Shown here piece by piece: positions 51,687 through 60,026 of a stretch of DNA of 64,000 bases. The position numbers and the translations under genes were made by a program. Each line of letters starts with the position of its first letter. The stretch's first letter is position 1. Source of the stretch: Leptospiraceae bacterium (GTDB lineage Bacteria; Spirochaetota; Leptospiria; Leptospirales; Leptospiraceae); contig JADJFV010000035.1 of NCBI GenBank assembly GCA_016708435.1, positions 186,001-250,000 on the forward strand, written 5' to 3'. The notes under the pieces are model-generated. The model made no database searches, was not told the origin of the DNA, and saw nothing but the letters and a program-made list of their open reading frames with translations.

Positions 51687-53105
51687 GTGGAAAAACTTAG
51701 ATACGAAGTAATCATCTCCGGCACCGATTTTGGAAAGCGAAAGACTGATGTAATTCCAGGGCTTTATCGTGACACTGACGGCAAGTTATACTTAGACGCT
51801 TTAGAGCTAGAAAATCTAAGCCAACAAGCTAGAAACCTAAACTTGCTCATTGACTCTGCTAGATCTATCATGGCGGAAATTAGTTTAGATGCACTTCTTG
51901 ATTTAATTATCCAAAATGTGAAAAGCGTCATGAATGCAGATAGAGCTACTTTGTTTTTAGTTGATAGAGAAAAACGAGAACTCTTCTCAAGAGTAGCGAT
52001 TGGTAGCAAAGAAGAAATACGAATTGCATTTGGGGCAGGTATTGCAGGCTTTGTTGCACAATCAAGGGAAACAGTGAATATCCGCGATGCTTATTCCGAT
52101 GCAAGATTTAATTCAGACAACGATCAAAAAAGCGGTTATAGAACAAAGTCAATTCTTTGTATGCCAGTATATAATTCTCAGCAGGAGATAATAGGCGTTA
52201 TTCAGGTGTTGAATAAAGTGTATACAGACCATTTTACTGAAAAGGATGAAAAGCTACTAAGTGCCTACGCATCCTTAGCCGGTATTTCTCTTGCCAATGC
52301 GCAAGCCTATGATGAATTACAAAAAGAGAGAAATACTCTCGAAGCAAGAGTTAAAGAAAGAACAAAAGATTTGGCACGTGCTTTAGAAAAATCAGATAGT
52401 CTTCTTTTAAATATTCTTCCTTCGGAAGTAGCAGAGGAACTAAAAGAAAAAGGAGAAGTGACTCCTGTGCATTTTGACAATGTTACAATCATGTTCACTG
52501 ACTTCAAAGATTTTACTCATATAGCAGAAGGAATGTCACCTTCTCAACTCATCCGCGAGTTAGATGGATATTTTACTCAATTTGATAAGACAATAGATCG
52601 TTATCACCTAGAAAAACTAAAAACAATAGGTGATAGTTATATGTGCGCTGGCGGTATACCACGAATAGGCGACACACATCCGATTGAGGCTTGCCTTGCT
52701 GCCTTAGAAATTCAATCCTTCATGGATCAAATGAAAAAAGTAAAAGAAAAAATGAATGAGCCTATCTGGGAGTTACGACTTGGTATCCACACAGGCTCTG
52801 TTATGGCTGGAGTTGTAGGCGAAAGAAAATTTGCTTATGATGTTTGGGGGGATACTGTAAACATAGCCAGTAGAATGGAATTTTCGGGAACACCCGGCAA
52901 GATTAATATTTCGAATGCAACCTATGAACTAGTGAAAGATTTTTTTGATTGTGAGTATCGCGGGGAAGTGGATGCAAAGAACAAAGGCAAAGTCAAAATG
53001 TATTTTGTGAATCGAATCAAGTCAGAATACTCTCTCGATTACGATGGCTTTGTTCCCAATCAGAAATTATTAAACCATCTAGAAAATCAAAGAAACAAAG
53101 ACTAA
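51687..53105 (+). CDS. GAF-domain adenylate/guanylate cyclase (soluble)
   Basis: 472 residues, GTG start with AAGGA about 13 bases upstream. No membrane helix. GAF domain at about 60-205 (MNADRATLFLVDREKRELFS, SILCMPVYNSQQEIIGVIQV), coiled coil at about 207-240, and cyclase at about 262-445. Metal aspartates are D272 (MFTDFKDF) and D316 (IGDSYMCAGG). The adenine-recognition lysine pattern EKLKTIGD suggests an adenylate cyclase. The GAF domain may bind a cyclic nucleotide or another small ligand. It is a different cyclase subfamily from the two membrane ones in this window. Confidence 0.93.
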   Translation: MEKLRYEVIISGTDFGKRKTDVIPGLYRDTDGKLYLDALELENLSQQARNLNLLIDSARSIMAEISLDALLDLIIQNVKSVMNADRATLFLVDREKRELFSRVAIGSKEEIRIAFGAGIAGFVAQSRETVNIRDAYSDARFNSDNDQKSGYRTKSILCMPVYNSQQEIIGVIQVLNKVYTDHFTEKDEKLLSAYASLAGISLANAQAYDELQKERNTLEARVKERTKDLARALEKSDSLLLNILPSEVAEELKEKGEVTPVHFDNVTIMFTDFKDFTHIAEGMSPSQLIRELDGYFTQFDKTIDRYHLEKLKTIGDSYMCAGGIPRIGDTHPIEACLAALEIQSFMDQMKKVKEKMNEPIWELRLGIHTGSVMAGVVGERKFAYDVWGDTVNIASRMEFSGTPGKINISNATYELVKDFFDCEYRGEVDAKNKGKVKMYFVNRIKSEYSLDYDGFVPNQKLLNHLENQRNKD

Positions 53106-53161
53106 GTTTATTCTTTTGTTGTAATTTGAATTTGGCGATAGAAATATCATAGAGGTAGACG

Positions 53162-54100
53162 ATGGGCAAAGAAAAAAAGAATAAACCTTTCTCGGAAGAC
53201 TATGAGAAAATATACAACGCAATTATAGACGATATGACAGAAGAGTTAGAGTCTTTAAACGATGATGAACAAAATCGTGACAAAGACAAAGAACTATTAA
53301 AATTTCCAATTGGGGGAGACATTACTCATCACACTCAATCGTATTTAAAAGAGTTACTTAAGCTACAGATTCAACTTGTTAAACTCCAAGACTGGGTAAA
53401 GGAAACAGGTTATAAATTAGTAATTCTATTTGAAGGAAGAGATGCAGCAGGAAAGGGGGGAGTCATCAAGCGGATAACGCAAAAATTAAACCCGCGTATT
53501 TATAAAGTAGTAGCTCTCACAGCTCCATCCGAAAGAGAAAGAACTCAATGGTATTTTCAGCGGTATATAACTCATTTGCCGGCGGCGGGTGAGATTGTAA
53601 TGTTTGATAGAAGTTGGTATAATAGAGCTGGTGTAGAAAAAGTAATGGGCTTTTGCACAGAGAAAGAATACCAGGAATTTTTAAGCACAGTTCCTGAATT
53701 TGAAAGAATGATTTGTCAATCAGGAATTCATTTAATCAAGTATTGGTTTTCGATTTCAGATAAAGAGCAGGAGTTTCGGTTCAATTGTAGAATTCATGAT
53801 CCTTTAAAGCAATGGAAATTAAGTCCAATGGATTTGCAATCTAGGATTCGTTGGGAAGATTATACAAAAGCAAAAGAAGTCATGCTCGAAAGAACCCATA
53901 TTCCAGAAGCTCCCTGGCATATCGTTCCCGCGATTGATAAAAAATTGGCTCGTTTAAATTGTATCTCTCATCTACTTTCTGAAGTTCCGTATAAAGAAAT
54001 TAAAACAAAACCAATCACACTTCCGCAAAGAAAACGAAATGAGCATTACAGGCGTAATCCTACACCGAAAGATTTAATCATTCCACAGGTGTATCTGTAA
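53162..54100 (+). CDS. ppk2: Polyphosphate kinase 2 family protein
   Basis: 312 residues. PPK2 enzymes transfer phosphate between polyphosphate and nucleotides (class decides the nucleotide). Walker A EGRDAAGKGGVIKRI at 91-105, the lid module DRSWYNRAGVEKVMGF at 149-164, and IRWEDYTKAKEVMLERTHIP and APWHIVPAIDKKLARLN near the end. Length fits the one-domain class I type. Its 3' end overlaps the convergent RibD-C gene by 23 bases. Confidence 0.94.
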   Translation: MGKEKKNKPFSEDYEKIYNAIIDDMTEELESLNDDEQNRDKDKELLKFPIGGDITHHTQSYLKELLKLQIQLVKLQDWVKETGYKLVILFEGRDAAGKGGVIKRITQKLNPRIYKVVALTAPSERERTQWYFQRYITHLPAAGEIVMFDRSWYNRAGVEKVMGFCTEKEYQEFLSTVPEFERMICQSGIHLIKYWFSISDKEQEFRFNCRIHDPLKQWKLSPMDLQSRIRWEDYTKAKEVMLERTHIPEAPWHIVPAIDKKLARLNCISHLLSEVPYKEIKTKPITLPQRKRNEHYRRNPTPKDLIIPQVYL

Positions 54101-54746
54101 GAATTTCTTTCTCGTATCGTAGAAATACTTCGTTGTCTATTTTTTCGCAGTGAGTTAAATTCCATTTATCCTCTGCGAAGTTAGGAAACTCGAATTCACC
54201 ATCTACGATAGAGGGAAGATTTTTTTTGCCGATAAGAAATGGAACTATTGTGAGATTGATTACATCAATAAGTCCTGCTTTTTGGAAGCTATAATTTAAA
54301 GTAGGACCGCCTTCTAATAATACTCGGTTCAGATTTCTATTTTTTAAAATGGAAAGGATTTCTTTCGGTTCAATTGTGTTTCCTTCTAAGACTAGAATTT
54401 CTGCAACGCCAGATAATTCTGCTTTGACTGAAAATTCATTTTCTTTGAGGCAAATCACAAGTGGTCGAACGTCTGGATTGGAAAACACTTTTCTATTTTT
54501 AGAAACAATTCCCTTTCGTAGCAAAATTACGGGTAACGGGTTTTTGCCTTCTACATATCTGAGTTTAATTACGGGATCATCATTGATAAGTGAATTCTTT
54601 CCAAGAATAAGAGCATCTGCTTGGCTTCGAATTCTGTCCATTTGTCTTTTGTCTTGCCTTGAGGAAAGACCATACCATTTCCCGTCCGGTCTTGCTACTT
54701 TACCGTCGAGGGTCATAGCCATGTTAATCGCTAATTGAAATTTCAT
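54078..54746 (-). CDS. RibD C-terminal reductase-like protein
   Basis: 222 residues corresponding to the RibD_C/DHFR-like domain alone. It starts LAINMAMTLDGKVARPDGKW, then IRSQADALILGKNSLINDDP, and ends with VLLEGGPTLNYSFQKAGLID. This fold reduces ribosylaminopyrimidines in riboflavin synthesis, or related pteridines. The deaminase half of RibD is missing, so the exact substrate is open. It lies five bases after the BFD-like gene on the same strand. Confidence 0.88.
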   Translation of the reverse strand: MKFQLAINMAMTLDGKVARPDGKWYGLSSRQDKRQMDRIRSQADALILGKNSLINDDPVIKLRYVEGKNPLPVILLRKGIVSKNRKVFSNPDVRPLVICLKENEFSVKAELSGVAEILVLEGNTIEPKEILSILKNRNLNRVLLEGGPTLNYSFQKAGLIDVINLTIVPFLIGKKNLPSIVDGEFEFPNFAEDKWNLTHCEKIDNEVFLRYEKEILTDTPVE

Positions 54747-54751
54747 TTGGT

Positions 54752-54985
54752 TTAAGAAATCCTCGATTTCTTCTTATCCATCTCTCTTTGGAAGATTACA
54801 AGAACCGAGCCTGCGCAGTTCCCACAATTTGTAGATGCTCTGGTTGTATCGATTAGCTTTTCCATTGTATCGCATCCATTTTCTATTGCTGTCACTAGCT
54901 CGGACTCTGTGACTGACTTGCAAAGACAAACTTTTTTAGGACGCATCATTGCATAAAGACTGGAAAGATCTATTTCTTCTGACAT
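54752..54985 (-). CDS. BFD-like [2Fe-2S]-binding protein
   Basis: 77 residues from the ATG at 54985, chosen because AAGGAG lies seven bases upstream; an in-frame start at 55045 lacks one. The Fer2_BFD pattern is present: CLCKSVTESELVTAIENGCD then TNCGNCAGSV, with the four cysteines that bind a [2Fe-2S] cluster. Bacterioferritin-associated ferredoxin releases iron from bacterioferritin; other family members serve redox enzymes, so the partner could also be the RibD-like reductase next to it. Confidence 0.85.
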   Translation of the reverse strand: MSEEIDLSSLYAMMRPKKVCLCKSVTESELVTAIENGCDTMEKLIDTTRASTNCGNCAGSVLVIFQREMDKKKSRIS

Positions 54986-55167
54986 GAAGGACTCCTTGTA
55001 TATTAGATAGGACACCAATATAAAATTTAGTAAATTTCTTTCCAAGCTCAGGTGTGATTGTAATGTAGCAAAAAAGAAACATCAAATACAGTAAATACTT
55101 CTTGCTATTTGGCAAGTAAATTTATGCGATACAGAAAGGTATTCTTAGTTTAAAAAATGAGGTCAGA

Positions 55168-56511
55168 ATGGAAGTAAAAGAAAGGGTTTCCTTCAAGGAA
55201 CTTTTCGGGTGGTGTATGTTTGATTTTGCAAACTCCTCCTACACAACGGTAATTATTAGTGTAATCTATTGCGATGTATTCAGTCGTCTTGTCGTTCCAG
55301 CAGGGACTAATCCTGATAATCCTTATCAGGAAGGAAATCTACTTTGGGGTATTGCTCTTTTTATTTCTTATATGCTAGTGGTAGTTACAGGACCTATTCT
55401 TGGGGCAATCACAGATTTTTCCGCTCGTAAGAAAAAATTCTTATTAGGAAGTTTTCTAGGATGTATCAGTGCAACGGCACTTCTCTGGTTTGTTTCTGAG
55501 CCAGGCTTTGGTTCTATCGGTCTTGCATTCTTCTTAATCGTTGCATCTAATTTCTTTTTTGCTTCAGGAGAAAATATTGCTTCTAGCTTTCTTCCCTTTC
55601 TTGGACCAAAAGATGATTTAGGAAAGATTTCCGGTTATGCTTGGGGGATTGGATATTTTGGTGGTGTAGCAAGTGTCGCAATTGTGTCTGGATTGGGTGA
55701 GATCACAACAGAAAATTTCCAAGCTCTACGGATGGTTGGACCTTATACCGCAGCTTTCTTTTTAATAGCAGGACTTCCTACTTTTTTATTCTTAAAAGAA
55801 TACGGTGCAGCCGTTAAAAAGCCACCAGGAAAATCCTATGTTCGAATCGGATTTGATACTGTGGTTAGAACGTTAAGAGATATTGCAAAATTTAAAGATA
55901 TGCAGATTTATCTACTCTCTCTTTTCTTTTCGATGGCAGCCCTTGGCGTAGTAATTAGCTTTGCTTTCATCTATGGAGCACAAGAAATTCATATCGAAAA
56001 TAAACACCGCCAAGCCATGTTCATCTTGATTCAAATTTCAGCAGCATTAGGAGCAGTAGCATTTGGATTCTTACAAGACAGGATGGGTGCAAAGAAAACG
56101 TTTAACGTTACTCTTGTCATTTGGATTATTTGTCTAATGGCGATTCACCAGGTTGTCAATATTACAAGTTTACTGAATTCAACTTTGTCTGTAGGAATTT
56201 CGGTTCAGTGGATGTTTGTGATTATTACTTCTCTTGCAGGAATGGGGCTTGGGTCTACTCAGAGTTCTAGTCGTGCCATTGTGGGAATGTTTGCTCCTGA
56301 ATCTAAAACGGGGGAGTTTTTCGGATTATGGGGATTATCCGGTAAACTCGCAGCAGCACTTGGAATATTCTCTGTCTCTCTTCTTCAGACAATGTTTAGC
56401 CTTCGAAATTCTTTTATTGCCATTGCAGTCTTCTTTATTATTTCTTTAGGAATAAACTTTTTTGTCGATGAAGAAAGAGGAATCGCCACAGCGAGAAACT
56501 ATAAGGATTAA
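55168..56511 (+). CDS. MFS transporter, UMF1/Atg22-like
   Basis: 447 residues with about twelve membrane helices. The start FKELFGWCMFDFANSSYTTV and the loop ITDFSARKKKFLLGSFLGC are typical of the Atg22/UMF1 family. Further marks are LGKISGYAWGIGYFGGVAS and GLGSTQSSSRAIVGMFAPES near the C-terminus. In yeast Atg22 exports amino acids from the vacuole; bacterial substrates are unknown. It precedes a 79-residue gene by two bases. Confidence 0.9.
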   Translation: MEVKERVSFKELFGWCMFDFANSSYTTVIISVIYCDVFSRLVVPAGTNPDNPYQEGNLLWGIALFISYMLVVVTGPILGAITDFSARKKKFLLGSFLGCISATALLWFVSEPGFGSIGLAFFLIVASNFFFASGENIASSFLPFLGPKDDLGKISGYAWGIGYFGGVASVAIVSGLGEITTENFQALRMVGPYTAAFFLIAGLPTFLFLKEYGAAVKKPPGKSYVRIGFDTVVRTLRDIAKFKDMQIYLLSLFFSMAALGVVISFAFIYGAQEIHIENKHRQAMFILIQISAALGAVAFGFLQDRMGAKKTFNVTLVIWIICLMAIHQVVNITSLLNSTLSVGISVQWMFVIITSLAGMGLGSTQSSSRAIVGMFAPESKTGEFFGLWGLSGKLAAALGIFSVSLLQTMFSLRNSFIAIAVFFIISLGINFFVDEERGIATARNYKD

Positions 56512-56513
56512 GA

Positions 56514-56753
56514 ATGCTATTAACCGAAGATGAAGTAGAACTCTATCAGAACCAACGAAATTTGGCGCTGTCTACAATTGATGATTTGACTGATTTAAAA
56601 ATATCCCTTTTAGAATCAGGAATGCCAGTCCCTCAATTTGTAAATAATTCTATCGGTTATTTAAAGAAGAAGTACCTGATCCAGGATCATACGATTGGTC
56701 AGGTACTTAGGACTCATGCAGGTGGACCTGCAAGCACTGGTTCTGGGTTTTAG
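56514..56753 (+). CDS. Small conserved-looking hypothetical protein
   Basis: 79 residues, starting two bases after the UMF1 stop. Helical and hydrophilic (EDEVELYQNQRNLALSTIDD, LTDLKISLLESGMPVPQFVN), ending in a glycine-rich tail (RTHAGGPASTGSGF). Two nested inverted repeats lie inside its 3' half (GTACCTGA...TCAGGTAC and TGCAGGTGGACCTGCA). It overlaps the convergent 336-residue gene by four bases. Not recognised. Confidence 0.7.
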   Translation: MLLTEDEVELYQNQRNLALSTIDDLTDLKISLLESGMPVPQFVNNSIGYLKKKYLIQDHTIGQVLRTHAGGPASTGSGF

Positions 56754-57760
56754 AAATTAATCTCTGTCATCTTTCTGATGATGGTTCTTTGGTTTAATTC
56801 TATCGCTTTTACTTTTTTCTCAATCTCTCTATTCAACACCTTCAATACAACTCTATATGTATCAAATATATGCTTTTGACTTGCAAAAGGCAAAAGCTCA
56901 TTTGGGTCATTGAGTCTGTTGTTCATGGAAGCAAGATTTGTCATATCGGGAGAATCATTCACCCAGGGTAAATCTTTTGCTTTGTATGATGAATCGCGCG
57001 GCTTACTTGGAGTTTCTTTTACTTGCGGTGTTGTTTCTGGTTTTACATCCTTTGCTTCTGGCTTAGCTTTGTTATCCGCTGTAGGAGTAGGAGCAAGCTT
57101 TGGTGCTTCTAAGGCAGGAAGATTTTTATCATGTCCGGAATAATACTCAATCACTATATCGTTATTAGTATCAGGGGCAACGTTATCGTCTGTAATATTT
57201 TCCTCTTGGATTTTCTTACTGCCATTTTCTTTTTCTCCCTCTCTTTTTACAGGCTCAGTGGTATAGGGTGTTGGATTGATAATACGACGAACTTCTTTTA
57301 CATAAGTTGTCCCTGTGTAATTAACTTTTGAGAATTGAAAGATAACTTTAGAGAGAGACTTTCCATCTTCACTCAAATAGACAAATGCTTTTGTGTCGTA
57401 GATATGTCGATTCGGATAATCCTCGTAAGTTACACCTTGCCCTAAGTCCAATTTTAAATACGGTTTGTTGTCTTTGTCTTTGAAAAAGAGTTCATTTTTA
57501 TTGATGATGGATTCATCTATTGGTTCATGTTGAATGTATCTATACCCATTCTTCAAATAATTCTGATCAGCAAGTGTTTTGATTCGGGTTACGTTTAGCG
57601 CAATTGAATTGTGAAGTCGATCTAAGATTCGATCTGCAAATCCATGTGTCCGAATCGCGTCTATATATTTTAATTCGTCGATTTCAGATTGCTTGGGTGT
57701 GGTAGGTTCCGCAAATATTCCAAGAGCGGATACTAATAGTATGGCGATAAAAAATTTCAT
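56750..57760 (-). CDS. Exported protein of unknown function
   Basis: 336 residues with a signal peptide (KFFIAILLVSALGIFAEP). The N-terminal domain (about 25-160) mixes helix and strand (RYIQHEPIDESIINKNELFF, KAFVYLSEDGKSLSKVIFQF). A low-complexity lysine/proline/threonine linker (about 165-255) follows, then a helical end (YRVVLKVLNREIEKKVKAIE). Periplasmic or surface location is likely. No family recognised; the layout is common in leptospiral envelope proteins. Confidence 0.72.
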   Translation of the reverse strand: MKFFIAILLVSALGIFAEPTTPKQSEIDELKYIDAIRTHGFADRILDRLHNSIALNVTRIKTLADQNYLKNGYRYIQHEPIDESIINKNELFFKDKDNKPYLKLDLGQGVTYEDYPNRHIYDTKAFVYLSEDGKSLSKVIFQFSKVNYTGTTYVKEVRRIINPTPYTTEPVKREGEKENGSKKIQEENITDDNVAPDTNNDIVIEYYSGHDKNLPALEAPKLAPTPTADNKAKPEAKDVKPETTPQVKETPSKPRDSSYKAKDLPWVNDSPDMTNLASMNNRLNDPNELLPFASQKHIFDTYRVVLKVLNREIEKKVKAIELNQRTIIRKMTEINF

Positions 57761-57802
57761 TTCATTCTCCTTTATGTATTATCGTTTTTCAGAGAGGCAA
57801 AA

Positions 57803-58402
57803 TTAATAAAACTCACCAAGATATTTCTTTTCAAGTGTTTTAAAATCTTCTGCTTCGACTACTTTGGAAGATTCTAGCTTTCCTTTAGTCAAAATTTGAA
57901 AGATCATCTTAGAGCCAACTTCTTTAGAGACTACACTTACTTCTTCCAATTTGCCTTTATTATCTTTGAAAATCTTACCCGGTAGAGAGCGAAGAACTAC
58001 AAACTTTTCAATATGCTCTTTATTTACGAGTTCTATGTTCAAGCGTTTTCCAAAATTCAGATAAGTAAGAGTCAATGAATCACTGTCTTTTTGGAAATTC
58101 TTTACATAGATTCCATCTTTATCGAATTCATTGAGTCCAATTAAATTATTATCCGTCCAGTATTCGATTAAGTTAAATACGAGTGCATCAGAGAATAATA
58201 CGACATAGACAGGAAATATAAAATAAACATAAGCAACTACAGTTCTGAGTGTTTTTCCAAAGAAACCTTCGCCGCCTAACGTTTCATTGAATGCATATGC
58301 CTTTCGGGTCAATGCAAATTTACCGAAACAATTTGCAGTGGATGTGAATGTAAAAAGAGTGATGAGTAATAATAACGTTAGCCGTTTAATGTTCTTGGTC
58401 AT
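57803..58402 (-). CDS. DUF3332 protein, copy 1
   Basis: 199 residues from the ATG at 58402, with AAGGA nine bases upstream; an in-frame start at 58468 is rejected because it adds an odd polar stretch before the signal. A membrane or lipoprotein-like N-terminus (LLLLITLFTFTSTANC) is followed by the family motifs NCFGKFALTRKAYAFNETLG, two membrane stretches at about 50-75, and NLIEYWTDNNLIGLNE. The rest is a soluble beta-rich domain. Function unknown. A close relative is next to it at 58707. Confidence 0.88.
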   Translation of the reverse strand: MTKNIKRLTLLLLITLFTFTSTANCFGKFALTRKAYAFNETLGGEGFFGKTLRTVVAYVYFIFPVYVVLFSDALVFNLIEYWTDNNLIGLNEFDKDGIYVKNFQKDSDSLTLTYLNFGKRLNIELVNKEHIEKFVVLRSLPGKIFKDNKGKLEEVSVVSKEVGSKMIFQILTKGKLESSKVVEAEDFKTLEKKYLGEFY

Positions 58403-58496
58403 GATTGTATTCCTTGTTGTAGTATCGAAAAAAGTTGGCACTTTAAATGATGTCACCCAGATTGTCATTCCCAGAATCTCTGTCCCCGAAATCGCT

Positions 58497-58632
58497 CAAT
58501 GCTGCATAATTAAGAATTTTTCACCACGAAGGAAACGAAGATCACGAAGGAGTTTATTATAAAACTCTATCTTTTCTTCGCGTTCTTCGTGCCCTTCGTG
58601 GTTACTCTCTTCTTGGTTTTCCGACAGCATTG
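58497..58632. repeat. CACGAAG palindromic element between DUF3332 genes
   Basis: Short terminal arms CAATGCTG (58497-58504) and CAGCATTG (58625-58632) enclose the TTCACCACGAAGG...CCTTCGTGGTTA hairpin also seen at 41884 and 47345. Here the TGTCATTAAG arms are degenerate, so it looks like an older copy. Confidence 0.7.
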
Positions 58633-58706
58633 GACATCGCTTGGAGGCAGTGTGTGATTCAAAAAGCTAACTCACCATGACATCATTTATAAAGCTAAAA
58701 AATTTA

Positions 58707-59312
58707 TTAGTAAATTTCGCCAGCGTATTTTTGTTCTAGTTGTTTGTAATCTTTTACTTCGATTACTTTGGATGATTCTAACTTGCCTTTTGTTGCCATA
58801 CGTAAAATCATTTTAGAACCAATGTTTTTAGAATCGACTGTAATCTCTTCTAGCTTATCATCTGTTTCTTTAAAGAATTTTCCTGGCTCAGATCTAAGAA
58901 CCACAAACTGATCTGATTTTCCGTTTTTGGAAACATCGATTACAAGTTTTTGTCCAAAGTTTAGGTAGGTTAGTTTTAATGACTCTCCTTCTTTTTGGAA
59001 ACTCTTTACATATTTGCCTTCTTTATTGTATTCGTTTAGTCCGAGTGGATTTGAATCTGTCCAGAATTCAATCAAGTTCAAGATAACTACGTCAATAAAC
59101 CAAACGATACCTGCAATGATTGGAATAAAGAAATAAACATACATAAGAATTGTTTTAACAATCTTACCTGCCCAATCATTTCCCATAAGCCCTTCATTTA
59201 ATCCATAGACTTTTCTAGTTAACGCAAATTTTCCAAAGCAATTTGCAAACGAAGTCAAGCTCACTCCTACAATTAAAAGTAATAGAGTAAGTTTTTTAAA
59301 CAATTTATTCAT
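58707..59312 (-). CDS. DUF3332 protein, copy 2
   Basis: 201 residues and clearly paralogous to 57803-58402: same NCFGKFALTRKVYGLNEGLM motif, same membrane pair, same NLIEFWTDSNPLGLNEYNKE and a soluble end KYAGEIY matching KYLGEFY. Signal-like start LFKKLTLLLLIVGVSLTSFA. A good AGGAG site lies seven bases before the ATG. Together the two probably arose by tandem duplication, later separated by insertion of a palindromic element. Function unknown. Confidence 0.9.
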   Translation of the reverse strand: MNKLFKKLTLLLLIVGVSLTSFANCFGKFALTRKVYGLNEGLMGNDWAGKIVKTILMYVYFFIPIIAGIVWFIDVVILNLIEFWTDSNPLGLNEYNKEGKYVKSFQKEGESLKLTYLNFGQKLVIDVSKNGKSDQFVVLRSEPGKFFKETDDKLEEITVDSKNIGSKMILRMATKGKLESSKVIEVKDYKQLEQKYAGEIY

Positions 59313-59401
59313 ATCGAAATCTCCTATATTATGTTACAGTTGGATAAATTCCCTATTCAGACAAGAAAAAAACTTTTTTAGGAAAAGAGAAAAACTATTT
59401 T

Positions 59402-59595
59402 GCCACAGAGGCACAGAGAAATTTCTAGAGAGTCTTATTCAAAAAAAATTGCTTATTTTCGTTATTCAGGTTAACAATATTCAGTTACAGCTTGCTTATT
59501 TGCTCCAACTCTTTTTGGCTTTCCTTTATATGATGCACATGAATAAAATTGGCACAATTCCATAACCCTCTGTGACTACTCTGCGCCTCTGTGGC
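59402..59595. repeat. Inverted repeat element, CAGAGGCAC family, copy 3
   Basis: Left arm GCCACAGAGGCACAGAG (59402-59418), right arm ending CTGCGCCTCTGTGGC (59581-59595). Shorter and less perfect than copies 1 and 2, with an unrelated core. It occupies the 360-base gap between 59312 and 59673, which shows no gene. Confidence 0.7.
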
Positions 59596-59672
59596 AAAAC
59601 ATTCTGATTAGATACAAATACATTGCACTTTTTTCCTTGACTGTAAATTTTCAGTGAAACAAGTAGTAAGGC

Positions 59673-59978
59673 ATGAACTCAAAAAAAATTGACATCAAAG
59701 ATTTTCTTCTCGGATTTTTAACTTGCCTTTGCCTATTGCTACTCACTAGCATATCAGGCTGTGGACGAACACTCTCAAGACTCGGACTGGGAGATCAAAA
59801 ACTCAATTTACCGAAAGATTTTAAATCCATGGTGAGCGTTAGCTTACACAAAGACTCAACAGGTGACACGGTCAAAGATTTAACCTACGAAACCTTAGAG
59901 GGAAAATTTAGATCCGTCGAATACAGAGATAAAATCTGGCACTTAGAAGGTGGAATTGTCTGGGAACAGGATAAGTAA
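59673..59978 (+). CDS. Small lipoprotein
   Basis: 101 residues. A polar start (MNSKKIDIKDF) leads to a hydrophobic stretch and lipobox SISGC (Cys30). The mature part has beta-strands (FKSMVSVSLHKDSTGDTVKD, KIWHLEGGIVWEQDK). Not recognised. It is 48 bases upstream of the MBOAT gene on the same strand. Confidence 0.7.
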   Translation: MNSKKIDIKDFLLGFLTCLCLLLLTSISGCGRTLSRLGLGDQKLNLPKDFKSMVSVSLHKDSTGDTVKDLTYETLEGKFRSVEYRDKIWHLEGGIVWEQDK

Positions 59979-60026
59979 TAGTAGCCGATGCTGGAGAATC
60001 GCAACTGCGTCGGGAGTAGCTAATCT

